From JAHEJN01 sp963787285 (GTDB taxonomy: Bacteria; Actinomycetota; Acidimicrobiia; Acidimicrobiales; JAHEJN01): a stretch of DNA of 64,000 bases. Below, piece by piece: positions 1-9,655 of the stretch. The position numbers were made by a program, and so were the translations under genes. Positions within the stretch are counted from its first letter, which is position 1. Each line of letters begins with the position of its first letter. Below the pieces are notes generated by a model, which saw only the letters and a program-made list of their open reading frames with translations, was not told where the DNA came from and searched no databases. The stretch is taken from NCBI GenBank assembly GCA_963787285.1, contig CAWBCM010000006.1, forward strand, positions 1 to 64,000, given 5' to 3'.

Positions 1-1391
1 CTATCTGAAGCAGCTGTGAAGTGCTCAAAGTTGTGCCTTTCCATTGTGCTGCTGCTCCTCTGCAGCTGCGTGATTGGGACGATGTGGCTTGGGTGTCAAC
101 GCGTGGAGCTGCCGAATGCAGTGAAGCTGTTTTTTCTTGCTGTGATCTGTTCCATAGGCTATCTGAAGCAGCTCTGAAGTGCTCAAAGTTGTGCCTTTCT
201 ATTGTGCTGCTGCTCCTCTGCAGCTGCGTGATTGGGACGATGTGGCTTGGGCGTCAACGCGTGGAGCTGCCGAATGCAGTGAAGCTGTTTTTTCTTGCTG
301 TTATCTGTTCCATAGGCTATCTGAAGCAGCTGTGAAGTGCTCAAAGTTGTGCCTTTCCATTGTGCTGCTGCTCCTCTGCAGCTGCGTGATTGGGACGATG
401 TGGCTTGGGTGTCAACGCGTGGAGCTGCCGAATGCAGTGAAGCTGTTTTTTCTCTGCTGTTATCTGTTCCATAGGCTATCTGAAGCAGCTGTGAAGTGCT
501 CAAAGTTGTGCCTTTCTACTGTGCTGCTGCTCCTCTGCAGCTGCGTGATTGGGACGATGTGGCTTGGGTGTCAACGCGTGGAGCTGCCGAATGCAGTGAA
601 GCTGTTTTTTCTCTGCTGTTATCTGTTCCATAGGCTATCTGAAGCAGCTGTGAAGTGCTCAAAGTTGTGCCTTTCTACTGTGCTGCTGCTCCTCTGCAGC
701 TGCGTGATTGGGACGATGTGGCTTGGGTGTCAACGCGTGGAGCTGCCGAATGCAGTGAAGCTGTTTTTTCTTGCTGTTATCTGTTCCATAGGCTATCTGA
801 AGCAGCTGTGAAGTGCTCAAAGTTGTGCCTTTCCACTGTGCTGCTGCTCCTCTGCAGCTGCGTGATTGGGACGATGTGGCTTGGGTGTCAACGCGTGGAG
901 CTGCCGAATGCAGTGAAGCTGTTTTTTCTTGCTGTTATCTGTTCCATAGGCTATCTGAAGCAGCTGTGAAGTGCTCAAAGTTGTGCCTTTCTACTGTGCT
1001 GCTGCTCCTCTGCAGCTGCGTGATTGGGACGATGTGGCTTGGGTGTCAACGCGTGGAGCTGCCGAATGCAGTGAAGCTGTTTTTTCTTGCTGTTATCTGT
1101 TCCACAGGCTATCTGAAGCAGCTGTGAAGTGCTCAAAGTTGTGCCTTTCTACTGTGCTGCTGCTCCTCTGCAGCTGCGTGATTGGGACGATGTGGCTTGG
1201 GTGTCAACGCGTGGAGCTGCCGAATGCAGTGAAGCTGTTTTTTCTTGCTGTTATCTGTTCCATAGGCTATCTGAAGCAGCTGTGAAGTGCTCAAAGTTGT
1301 GCCTTTCTACTTGTGCTGCTGCTCCTCTGCAGCTGCGTGATTGGGACGATGTGGCTTGGGTGTCAACGCGTGGAGCTGCCGAATGCAGTGA
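1..1391. repeat. 158/159-bp tandem repeat array, ~8.8 copies
   Basis: The motif GTGCTCAAAGTTGTGCC recurs at 21, 179, 337, 496, 655, 813, 971, 1129 and 1287, a period of 158 bp with two units of 159 bp. The first unit is preceded by a 20-bp partial copy, and the last stops after about 105 bp. Copies differ at only a few bases (e.g. CTTGCTG versus CTCTGCTG near 450 and 610; an extra T near 1311). Every unit contains short open frames, but the period is not a multiple of three and the frames carry no recognisable domain, so I do not call genes here. Base composition is clearly lower in GC than the rest of the window. The array looks like a eukaryotic satellite or retroelement-associated repeat. 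Confidence 0.95.
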
Positions 1392-1403
1392 ACCCGCAAC
1401 CTC

Positions 1404-2512
1404 GTGTGTGTTATCATGAGGGTGGCCACCTGCACCGGCTACAGAGTGTGCCGTGTGTTTACCGACCAGGGCGGTGAGTTTACCTCAGCCACCCTGCGCG
1501 CCGAGATGGCGCGGCAAGGTATCCACTACGAGTTCACTGGTGTGGGTGAGCCAAGGTCCAATGGCCTAGTGGAGCGAGTGCACGGTGATCTGGCCGCACG
1601 TGTTCGTGCGCAAGTGGAAGCTAGTCAGCTCCCGCGCAAACTGTGGCCAGAAGCGGTGATGCATGCCACGCATACCATGAATTTGATGCCGCATTCCGGC
1701 TTGCAAGCGATCCTTCGCAAGCAACAAAAAGACCTAGAGTCTCGGTCAAAAGAACCCGACCGTGACCCAGAAGATGGGCCTGAGGCACCCACTGTAGCAA
1801 AAGACCCAGCGGCTGGCACAAAAGAAAAAGCCAGCTGCTCAAAAGATGGGCCATGGGCACCCACCGGCGAGGCCGACATAGATGTTAGAAAAGAGAGGCA
1901 TGAGTCAAGGCCTCCACCTAGCATAGGTCTTAGGGGGGCTACAATAGTGGGGGATATTCAGGCTGGGGTACAGCCAAACATACCGGGCGGGGGGTCAGCA
2001 GCAGAAGAACCTCACGATGCGCCGATCGCGGCGGCACGTGAGGAAGGGAAGCCAGAATGGGAGGACGTACCCTACTGGCGGTTTTTCCCCCAGACGACCA
2101 AGGCAAGGATGATGCAGCTGTACAAGCAGCTGCTGCCCTGGGGGATTCGAGTGTACGTCTACAAGAGGGGCCAGCACCTCAGGAAGCTGGAAGTCCGGGC
2201 CATTCCGGGCTACCTCATGGGATATGGGGCGGGGTCGGGCCTTCACCGGGTGTTCTTGGGTGCGGGCAATGCCACGAGGGTGGGGCTGTTCAGGTACTGC
2301 GTGCTCACTACGCAGGCCATCGCAGATTATGCAGCCAACATTCCGCTGGACATCCAGCGCAATGACCCCTCCGGCCTCTGGGGACAAGCCGGAGCGGGCC
2401 CTCTCGACGTCAGCGAGAGCCTACGCAGCCTGCCAGCCCACCAAGACCTACGAGGACGACCAGGAGCCGCTCGAGCCCTTTGACCACGAACTGTACAGCC
2501 AGCTGGACGGGC
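1404..2512 (+). pseudogene. Ty1/copia-type integrase/polyprotein fragment
   Basis: An open frame to 2483 carries the C-terminal half of a retroviral-type integrase core. It has FTDQGGEF with catalytic Asp at residue 21, then SNGLVER with Glu at residue 57, the classical D-35-E spacing. The upstream zinc finger and first catalytic Asp are absent because the tandem array abuts the fragment. After the integrase comes a charged, low-complexity stretch (about residues 105-230). It is followed by the copia-type segment RVYVYKRGQHLRKLEVRA and GYLMGYGAGSGLHRVFL, which in copia polyproteins directly follows the integrase. The coding signal seems to continue in another frame to about 2510 (TKTYEDDQEPLEPFDHEL), so the copy is frameshifted. 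This is a decayed eukaryotic retroelement, not a bacterial gene. Confidence 0.8.
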
Positions 2513-2524
2513 CCACAGCGCAGC
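2512..2524. other. Junction of eukaryote-like and bacterial sequence
   Basis: To the left the sequence reads as a retroelement polyprotein on the plus strand. To the right it reads as a GH1 beta-glucosidase on the minus strand whose homology stops after LVDALLAA (codons ending near 2519). The retroelement frame ends at about the same place. CAGCCAGC occurs on both sides (2507 and 2521), a short microhomology of the kind that promotes false or illegitimate joins. No target-site duplication, long terminal repeat or inverted repeat is visible. Confidence 0.75.
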
Positions 2525-2866
2525 CAGCAGGGCATCGACCAGGCGATCGTAGAAGTCGAGCCCCGCTTCGTTCACCGCGCCGACGCCTGAGGGCATCACT
2601 CGGGGCCAGGCGATCGAGAATCGGTAGGCGCCCAGGCCGAGGTCGCCCATGAGGGCGACGTCGTCGCCGAAGCGGTGGTAGTGGTCGCACGCGACGTCAC
2701 CGTTGGAGCCGTCGGCAATGGTTCCCTCCTGGCGGCAGAAGACGTCCCAGATGCTCGGTCCCTTTCCGTCGGCCTCGGCGGCGCCCTCGATCTGAAACGA
2801 CGACGTGGCGGCACCCCAGACGAAACCCGGGGGGAAGACTGCGGTTGATGACGGTTGGCTGCTCAA
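2519..2866 (-). pseudogene. GH1 beta-glucosidase, N-terminal 115 residues only
   Basis: Family 1 glycoside hydrolases cleave terminal beta-linked glucose from oligosaccharides in the cytoplasm. The N-terminal GH1 signature FVWGAATSSFQIEGA is clear, followed by GPSIWDVF, the CDHYHRF segment and YRFSIAWPRV, all in family order. The protein then stops matching at LVDALLAA, near residue 115 of a usual ~450, exactly at the eukaryote-like junction. Beyond that the frame runs on as nonsense to 2327. The start is TTG at 2866 with GGGAGA about eight bases upstream. It diverges from the acyl-CoA ligase operon. The gene is probably complete in the real genome and cut here by the chimeric join. Confidence 0.85.
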
Positions 2867-2923
2867 CGGAGGTCTCCCTCGATGACGGGCGGTTCGAATC
2901 GGTTGGTTCTACCCGACTTCCCA

Positions 2924-2967
2924 GCGTGCGCACGCGTTGTTCTGCGCACGGAACAGGATGCTAGGGT
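2924..2967. promoter_or_regulatory. Divergent control region: palindrome, repeats, -10 box
   Basis: The 12-bp perfect palindrome GCGTGCGCACGC lies at 2924-2935. Its core TGCGCACG recurs at 2943-2950, 16 bp downstream, giving two similar sites as expected for a dimeric repressor. TAGGGT at 2962-2967 matches the -10 form seen before many genes in this window and would start a leader of about 35 nt before the ligase. The region separates the beta-glucosidase remnant from the ligase/Liv operon. Operator function is inferred. Confidence 0.4.
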
Positions 2968-3008
2968 CTCGGTTCCAGGGCCATGTGTGCGTCGAGGGGG
3001 ACTCACCA

Positions 3009-4874
3009 GTGACGTTGTTGGAATCTGCGCCGCGGAGCGCCGGGACGGGCACGACCACCGTGGCCTCGTTGGCTCGCGACCGGGCGAGGACGAACCCCGA
3101 TGCGGTGGCCATGCGCGAGAAGGACTTCGGCATCTGGCACGAGTACACGTGGGCCGAGGTCTGGGACCTCGTCGAGACCGCAGCCCACGGGTTGATGTCC
3201 ATCGGTGTCGGCGTGGGCGACCGTGTCTCGATCCACTCAGAAGATCGTCCCGAGTGGGTGATCCTCGACCTGGCCACGGTTGCGGTTCGCGGCATCACTG
3301 TGGGGCTGTACCCCACCAACCCGACGGCGGAGGTCGAGTACCTGCTCACCGACTGCGGCTCGAGCGCGCACCTGGCCGAGGACCAGGAGCAGTACGACAA
3401 GGTGCTCGAATCCACGAGCACCTTCGCCGGCCTCGCGAAGATCATTTATCTCGAGCCGCGGGGCATGACCGAGTACGACGACGACCGGCTCCTGTTCTGG
3501 CCCGACTTCCTCGAGCTCGGCCGCCGGCACCGGGAGGCGAATCCCGATGCGGTGTCGCAACGAATGGCCGAGGCGACCCCCGACGACGTGATGACGCTCG
3601 TGTACACGTCGGGAACCACCGGCCCCCCCAAGGGGGCGATGCTCACCAATACGAACTCGTCGTACGCGATCGAGAAGATCGTCAACATGCCCGAACGCTT
3701 TGCGGGCGGCCAGAACATCGGCCCCGACGACTTCATCCTCACCTATCTTCCGTTGTGCCACGTGGCCGAGCGCATCTTCTCGACCTGGACCCTGGTGGGT
3801 GCGGGCCCCTCGCTCAATTTCGCCGAGTCGATCGAAACCGTTCCGGTCAACCTCCGTGAGATCCAGCCCACCATCTTCTTCGCCGTCCCTCGCATCTGGG
3901 AACGGCTCTACGCCGGCGTACAGATCCGTGGCGCCGACGCCAGCTGGCTGAAGCGCAAGGCTCTCAATTTCTCGCTGCGGTTGGCCCGAACCATCGGCAG
4001 CGAGAAGGTGGCCAACGGTGGCGAACACACGACCAAGAGCCGTCTGCTCAACCTGATCGGCGAGCCACTCGTGTTCCGGGCCATGAAGGAGCGCATCGGC
4101 CTGCGCCGCTGTCGGTCGGCCAGCTCGGGTGCGGCTCCGATCGCCCCCGAGGTGCTCGAGTTCTTCATCGGCATCGGTGTCCCGGTGCTCGAGCTCTACG
4201 GCATGACCGAGAATGCCGCGGTGGCCACCTCGAACTTCCCCGGCCGCATGAAGCTCGGCACCGTCGGCGAGCCCTATCCCGACATCGGCCTCCGCATCGA
4301 CGAGACCACCGGCGAGATCCAGACCAAACATCCCGGTGTGTTCAAGGGGTACTGGAACAAGCCCGACAAGACCGCCGAGGCCTTCACCGCCGACGGCTGG
4401 TTGCGCACCGGCGACGTGGGCGAGTGGGTCGACGGTACCCACGTCAAGATCGTCGATCGGATGAAGGACATCATCATCACCTCGGGGGGCAAGAACATCT
4501 CCCCCTCGGAGATCGAGAACCACCTGAAGACCTCGCCGTTCGTCAAGGAGGCCATGGTGATCGGCGATCAGCGCAAGTACCTCACGGCGCTGATCGGCAT
4601 CGAGCTCGAGACGGTGGGCAACTGGGCGGTGCGCAAGAGCATTCCCTACACCACCTACCGTGACCTCTCCGAGAAGGAGGAGGTCCTCGAGCTGGTGCGG
4701 GACGTGGTCACCAGGACCAACGAGCGGTTCGCCTCGGTGGAGCAGGTCAAGTACTTCCGGCTCATTCCGAAGGAGCTCGATCACGAGGACGGTGAGCTCA
4801 CCGCCACCCAGAAGCTCAAGCGCAGCTCGATGATCGACATGTTCGGCGACCTCGTGGAGTCGATGTACCGATGA
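3009..4874 (+). CDS. AMP-forming long-chain acyl-CoA ligase
   Basis: This 621-residue enzyme activates a carboxylic acid as acyl-AMP and transfers it to CoA. The P-loop VYTSGTTGPPKGAML, ELYGMTENAAV and the C-terminal DRMKDIIITSGGKNISPSEIE, which contains the flexible hinge and catalytic lysine region, place it with FadD15-type long-chain synthetases. I chose GTG 3009 because GAGGGGGA lies just upstream; an in-frame TTG at 2937 would add 24 unconserved residues. It is first in a six-gene operon and overlaps livH by four bases. The pairing with a complete Liv-type importer suggests the ligase activates the imported acid. The exact substrate (fatty, aromatic or branched acid) cannot be read from the sequence. 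Confidence 0.9.
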   Translation: MTLLESAPRSAGTGTTTVASLARDRARTNPDAVAMREKDFGIWHEYTWAEVWDLVETAAHGLMSIGVGVGDRVSIHSEDRPEWVILDLATVAVRGITVGLYPTNPTAEVEYLLTDCGSSAHLAEDQEQYDKVLESTSTFAGLAKIIYLEPRGMTEYDDDRLLFWPDFLELGRRHREANPDAVSQRMAEATPDDVMTLVYTSGTTGPPKGAMLTNTNSSYAIEKIVNMPERFAGGQNIGPDDFILTYLPLCHVAERIFSTWTLVGAGPSLNFAESIETVPVNLREIQPTIFFAVPRIWERLYAGVQIRGADASWLKRKALNFSLRLARTIGSEKVANGGEHTTKSRLLNLIGEPLVFRAMKERIGLRRCRSASSGAAPIAPEVLEFFIGIGVPVLELYGMTENAAVATSNFPGRMKLGTVGEPYPDIGLRIDETTGEIQTKHPGVFKGYWNKPDKTAEAFTADGWLRTGDVGEWVDGTHVKIVDRMKDIIITSGGKNISPSEIENHLKTSPFVKEAMVIGDQRKYLTALIGIELETVGNWAVRKSIPYTTYRDLSEKEEVLELVRDVVTRTNERFASVEQVKYFRLIPKELDHEDGELTATQKLKRSSMIDMFGDLVESMYR

Positions 4875-5953
4875 CCGCCGCAACGGCGTCGCGAGGAATG
4901 TCGTACAACCTCGCCCGGATCTCCACCGGAGGGTGGTTCCTGATCGGCATCGGTATCCCGCTCGGCGGGTACCTCGTGTACGAGGTTTTCGACGACCCGA
5001 CCCTGTTCTTCCAGACGGTGATGAAGTCGCTCGGCCTGGGTTCGGTGTATGCCATCATCGCTCTCGGGTTCGTCCTCATCTTCAAGGCCACCCAGACCGT
5101 GAACTTCGCCCAGGGTGCTCTGGCGGCATCGGGCGCCTTGTTCGTCTCCTTTGCCGTGTTCGACGACCACATTCCCTTCACCACCGTGGCCAACCCGCTC
5201 AACAACTTCGGTCCCGACTGGCTGGGTTGGGGTCTCAGTGTGCTGATGGCTCTGGGATTCGCAGCCGTGCTCGGACTGGTGATCGAGCGGTTGGCCATCC
5301 GGCCCATGATCGGCCAGCCGCTGTTCTCGGTGGCGGTGATCACCCTCGGGCTCGAGATCGTGCTCCGCGTGTTCAACAACGACGCCGTCGAGGTCGACTT
5401 CCGGTCGCTCGAGATCCCGTGGGGCACCGGCGGGTTCACGGTAGGCGACGCGATCATCAACTGGAGCTACATCGCCGCCATGATCACCGCGACGGCGGCC
5501 TTCGTGGCGGTCTACTTCTTCTACCGGAGCCGCACCGGCATCGCCATGCGGGCGGTGGCCTTCGACCAGGAAGCGGCCATGGCCCAGGGCATCAATGTGG
5601 GCAAGGTCTTCGCCATCGCCTGGGCAGCAGGCGCCGTGTTGGCCGCCATCGGCGGCATTTTCGGCACCCAGCCCCCGGTGAAGCAGACCGGCGCCGTCGA
5701 ACCCGAGACCGCCAACATCGCGTTCCGGGCACTGCCCGCGGTGATCCTCGGCGGGCTCGACTCGGCCACCGGCGCACTGCTCGGGGGCCTCATCGTCGGC
5801 TTCGCCGAGATCTTCGCGGGCCAGTACGCGGCCGGCCAGACCGACATCCTCGGCCCCGGCTACACGCTCATCGTTCCCTACGTGGTGATGATCATCGCCC
5901 TGGTGGTGCGGCCATACGGTCTGTTCGGCACCCCCGAGATCCGGAGGGTCTGA
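4871..5953 (+). CDS. livH: ABC transporter permease, LivH family
   Basis: Inner-membrane permease of a branched-chain-amino-acid-type ABC importer, 360 residues with multiple hydrophobic segments. The family motif around TVNFAQGALAASGA (residues 76-89) and the C-terminal ALPAVILGGLDSATGALLGG are characteristic of LivH. The start ATGA overlaps the ligase stop, so the two are translationally coupled. It would pair with the following LivM-like permease to form the channel. The Liv family carries many substrates besides amino acids, including urea, amides and aromatic or aliphatic acids, and the co-transcribed CoA ligase favours an acid here. Confidence 0.9.
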   Translation: MTAATASRGMSYNLARISTGGWFLIGIGIPLGGYLVYEVFDDPTLFFQTVMKSLGLGSVYAIIALGFVLIFKATQTVNFAQGALAASGALFVSFAVFDDHIPFTTVANPLNNFGPDWLGWGLSVLMALGFAAVLGLVIERLAIRPMIGQPLFSVAVITLGLEIVLRVFNNDAVEVDFRSLEIPWGTGGFTVGDAIINWSYIAAMITATAAFVAVYFFYRSRTGIAMRAVAFDQEAAMAQGINVGKVFAIAWAAGAVLAAIGGIFGTQPPVKQTGAVEPETANIAFRALPAVILGGLDSATGALLGGLIVGFAEIFAGQYAAGQTDILGPGYTLIVPYVVMIIALVVRPYGLFGTPEIRRV

Positions 5954-5956
5954 AAC

Positions 5957-7261
5957 ATGTTCGGACGGCCGAATCTCTACACGGGTTACGACCAGGAAGC
6001 GCAGATCTTCCCCACGTGGAGCAAGAAGGCCGCGGTCGGGTTGTTCCTGATCACGATGTTCCTCATGCCCTTCGACGTGCCCTTCTTCACCAGCGACATC
6101 CCTGTCCTCAGGTCGATCCCCGTCGTCAAGAACCTCATCGGCGAGGGCATCCCGCTGGCCCGGTTCCTCGGTGACGAGACGTGGCTGCGGCCGATGTCGC
6201 TCGTGTTCGTGCTGGCCATCGCGGCCCTCGGTCTCAACCTCCTCTCGGGTGTGGCCGGCCAGGTTTCCCTCGGCCACGCGTTCTTCATGGGCGTCGGAGG
6301 AACCGCAGCGGCGTTTCTCGGTGGCGAGAGCAGCGACGGGCTGTACGGGCTCGGCCTGCCCATCTGGCTCTGGTTGCCCGGAGCCGGCGTCGCCGCCGCC
6401 CTCGTCGGCATCATGGTGTCGCCGGTGGCGGTGCGCCTTCGCGGCCTGTACCTCGCGATCGTCACCCTCGGCCTGGTCTTCCTCGGGATCCACCTCGGCA
6501 ACACGAGCTGGGGCCGTAAGTTCGCCGGCGCCCCCGGCTTGGGCCGCCGTTTCCAGGAGCTCGACATCCGCATCTGGAAGGAGGACACGCCTCTCCTCGA
6601 CATCGGCAACGACGGCCGCTGGCTGTGGTTCGACGTCTCCGACAACCAGAAGCGCTTCCTGTTCCTGCTGGTGGTCACCATCGTCATGGCCCTGCTGGCC
6701 AAGAACCTGATCCGCACCCGTACCGGCCGGGCGCTGCAAGCGGTGCGCGACCGCGACATCGCCGCCGAGGTGATGGGCGTTCCCGAGTTCAAGTACAAGG
6801 TCATCGCCTTCGCCATCTCCTCGTTCTACGCCGGCGTGGCCGGAGCGTTGTTCGCGGCGCTCAGCGGTCAGATGCTCGGCGCCGACTTCAACTTGTTCCT
6901 GTCGGTCGAATTCATCGCCATCCTGCTCATCGGCGGCGCCGGTACGGTGTCGGGCACGCTGATCGGCACGTTCTTCGTTGTCATGATCCCGCAGTTCGTC
7001 GAGGAGATGACGAAATGGCTGAGCGGCAAGGAAGGCGGCATCATCGGCACGTTCGCCGACGGTGTGCTGGCCGGCCAGAACGACTTCGGTGTGATCGCCA
7101 CCGGCACACAGAGCCCGGGCTGGCAGCTCAGCGTGTTCGACTGGAACATCGTCCTGTTCGGTGTCTTGATCATCGTGTTCCTGATCGTGGAACCCCTCGG
7201 GCTCTACGGTGTGTGGATTCGAGTGAGGAACTATTGGAAGCAGTGGCCGTTCAGTTACTGA
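5957..7261 (+). CDS. livM: ABC transporter permease, LivM family
   Basis: Second membrane subunit of the importer, 434 residues. The LivM signature LSGVAGQVSLGHAFFMGVGG is at about residues 96-115, and a second conserved block (LRGLYLAIVTLGLVF) follows. A polar insert of about 50 residues (GRRFQELDIRIWKED onward) interrupts the membrane segments, and another precedes the last helix. The protein is therefore longer than the typical ~320-360 residues of LivM. It starts three bases after the livH stop. Confidence 0.9.
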   Translation: MFGRPNLYTGYDQEAQIFPTWSKKAAVGLFLITMFLMPFDVPFFTSDIPVLRSIPVVKNLIGEGIPLARFLGDETWLRPMSLVFVLAIAALGLNLLSGVAGQVSLGHAFFMGVGGTAAAFLGGESSDGLYGLGLPIWLWLPGAGVAAALVGIMVSPVAVRLRGLYLAIVTLGLVFLGIHLGNTSWGRKFAGAPGLGRRFQELDIRIWKEDTPLLDIGNDGRWLWFDVSDNQKRFLFLLVVTIVMALLAKNLIRTRTGRALQAVRDRDIAAEVMGVPEFKYKVIAFAISSFYAGVAGALFAALSGQMLGADFNLFLSVEFIAILLIGGAGTVSGTLIGTFFVVMIPQFVEEMTKWLSGKEGGIIGTFADGVLAGQNDFGVIATGTQSPGWQLSVFDWNIVLFGVLIIVFLIVEPLGLYGVWIRVRNYWKQWPFSY

Positions 7262-7277
7262 TTCCCTGAAAGATCTG

Positions 7278-7298
7278 GGCGTCGCCCGACGCGACGCC
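7278..7298 (+). other. Small intergenic hairpin, livM/binding protein
   Basis: GGCGTCG (7278-7284) and CGACGCC (7292-7298) form a 7-bp perfect stem around a 7-nt loop, between the livM stop and the binding-protein ribosome site. No T-run follows, so it is not a classical terminator. It could act as an mRNA end or stability element. Confidence 0.4.
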
Positions 7299-7332
7299 GA
7301 GAAACCAACCGGTAAACCTGGAGGAACTACCC

Positions 7333-8763
7333 GTGAGACAACTTCGATGGATAATGGCAATGCTTCTGGCATTCGCCATGGTCGCCGCGGCCTGTGGCAG
7401 CGACGACGACAGCGGCGACACCGCCGCAGACAGCGCCGCCGAGGAACCGGCCGCCGAGGAACCGGCCGCTGAGGAACCAGCGGCCGAGGAACCGGCCGCT
7501 GAGGAACCGGCGATGGAAGAAGAGGAGGCCATGGCCGAGTTCGAGTCGAGCCCCGGCATCGACGCGGAGAACATGGTGATCCGGGTGGGTCTCAACACCG
7601 ACCTCTCGGGCGCCTTCGCTCCGCTGACCACCAAGATCACCGACGGTCACCTGGCGTTCTGGGAGGAGATCAACGCCAACGGCGGCATCGAGGGATGGAC
7701 CATCGAGCCCATCGTCATCGACAACGCCTACGACGTTCCCACCCACCTGGAGAACTACGAGTCGTTCCGCAGTGACGGCGACGAGGGCGTGGCCATGCTG
7801 AGCACGTCCACCGGCTCACCGCACACCGCCAGCATCGCCCGCGATGCCATCGACGACGGCATGGCCATCATCCCGCTGTCGTGGTACTCGGGCTGGGGTG
7901 ATCCCGGCATCGGCGCCAACGTGTTCGAGGTGCAGACCAACTACTGCGTCGAGGCCATGAACGCCGTCACCTACCTGTCGGAGACCTACGGCAACAAGAT
8001 CGCCATCGCCGGCTTCCCCGGCGACTACGGCGAAGACGGCAGCCTCGGCGCCAAGTACGCCGCCGAGCAGCTCGGTCTCGAGATCGTCTACGACGGTCAG
8101 GGCCAGGTCGTCCCCGGCGCCGACCAGACGCCGGTGATCACCGGCATCGCCGAGTCGGGTGCCGACTTCACGTGGCTGACCACCAACCCGAGCACTGCCG
8201 CCGAGCTCATCGGCGGAGCCGCTCAGGCCGGCTACGCGGGACAGTGGAGCGGTAACTCGCCCACCTACAACCCGGCCCTGCTGGGCACCGCGCTCGGTCC
8301 GGTTCTCGACACGAGCTACACCCACTCGACCTACTCCGAGCTGTGGGGCACCATCGACGCGGAGGGCATGCAGAACATGATCGAGGTCATGCAGGCCCGC
8401 CGTCCCGATGCGCCCTTCGACGACGTGTACATCATCAGCTGGATCGAGGGCTACGTCGCCAGCCAGGCGATCGAGCAGGCGATCAACAACGGTGACCTCA
8501 GCCGTCAGGGCATCGTCGATGCCCTGAACGCGATCACCGCCGACCTCAAGGGCCTGGCCCCCGACCAGTCGTGGAGCGGCGACCCGAACACCAACGTCGT
8601 TCGCGAGAGCTACCTCTACGACATCACCCTGGCCGACTACACGCCAGGTGCCACGGTGACCACCGAGGGCGCCAGCAACGGCTACTCGAAGATCGAGGGA
8701 CCCTACGTCTCTCCGACCGCCGAGGCATGGACCTACGAGCCCTGCTTCAAGGCCGACTTCTAG
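7333..8763 (+). CDS. Substrate-binding lipoprotein of Liv-type importer
   Basis: Type I periplasmic-binding protein (LivJ-like), 476 residues, expected to be lipid-anchored outside the membrane and to deliver substrate to LivHM. GTG 7333 follows GGAGGA. The signal peptide ends in the lipobox AFAMVAAAC with Cys near residue 22. Residues about 34-60 are an acidic, Pro-rich linker built of repeated AAEEP units, a tether between lipid anchor and domain. The folded part begins near IRVGLNTDLSGAFAPL and has the family's FPGDYGEDG and EGYVASQAIEQA segments. The repeat is also visible in the DNA as 15-bp units (7438-7512) and could vary in number. Confidence 0.9.
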   Translation: MRQLRWIMAMLLAFAMVAAACGSDDDSGDTAADSAAEEPAAEEPAAEEPAAEEPAAEEPAMEEEEAMAEFESSPGIDAENMVIRVGLNTDLSGAFAPLTTKITDGHLAFWEEINANGGIEGWTIEPIVIDNAYDVPTHLENYESFRSDGDEGVAMLSTSTGSPHTASIARDAIDDGMAIIPLSWYSGWGDPGIGANVFEVQTNYCVEAMNAVTYLSETYGNKIAIAGFPGDYGEDGSLGAKYAAEQLGLEIVYDGQGQVVPGADQTPVITGIAESGADFTWLTTNPSTAAELIGGAAQAGYAGQWSGNSPTYNPALLGTALGPVLDTSYTHSTYSELWGTIDAEGMQNMIEVMQARRPDAPFDDVYIISWIEGYVASQAIEQAINNGDLSRQGIVDALNAITADLKGLAPDQSWSGDPNTNVVRESYLYDITLADYTPGATVTTEGASNGYSKIEGPYVSPTAEAWTYEPCFKADF

Positions 8764-8782
8764 CCGACACCGGTTCGGGTGA

Positions 8783-8816
8783 CCCGGGCGGGGTGGTGCA
8801 CGCCACCCCGCCCGGG
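8783..8816 (+). terminator. 14-bp perfect hairpin between binding protein and livF
   Basis: CCCGGGCGGGGTGG (8783-8796) and CCACCCCGCCCGGG (8803-8816) form a perfect 14-bp GC stem with a 6-nt loop. No T-tract follows. The hairpin lies 20 bases after the binding-protein stop and 47 bases before livF. Such elements in ABC-importer operons usually stop 3' exonucleases or cause partial termination, so that binding protein is made in excess over the ATPases. That role is inferred from position and structure. Confidence 0.7.
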
Positions 8817-8863
8817 AATCCGGAGCCGAACCGACAACCAACGTCAGTCAGGAATCCACCAGC

Positions 8864-9651
<788 letters not shown>

Positions 9652-9655
<4 letters not shown>

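Noticed and set aside
1..1391. CRISPR array
   Set aside because: The units are directly contiguous near-identical 158-bp repeats without short repeat/unique spacer alternation, and no cas gene is present.
21..1419. Series of ~104-residue open frames in the tandem array (MLKVVPF...)
   Set aside because: They repeat with the 158-bp unit, overlap one another, have no start signals or known domain, and shift frame between units.
1..2524. Recent natural insertion of a retrotransposon into the GH1 gene
   Set aside because: No terminal repeats, no target-site duplication, and only one side of the element and of the bacterial gene is present; a chimeric assembly explains this more simply.
4781..7372. 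863-codon minus-strand open frame opposite livH and livM
   Set aside because: Antisense shadow rich in His, Asp, Glu and Gly; the plus strand carries a coherent operon with overlapping starts and stops.
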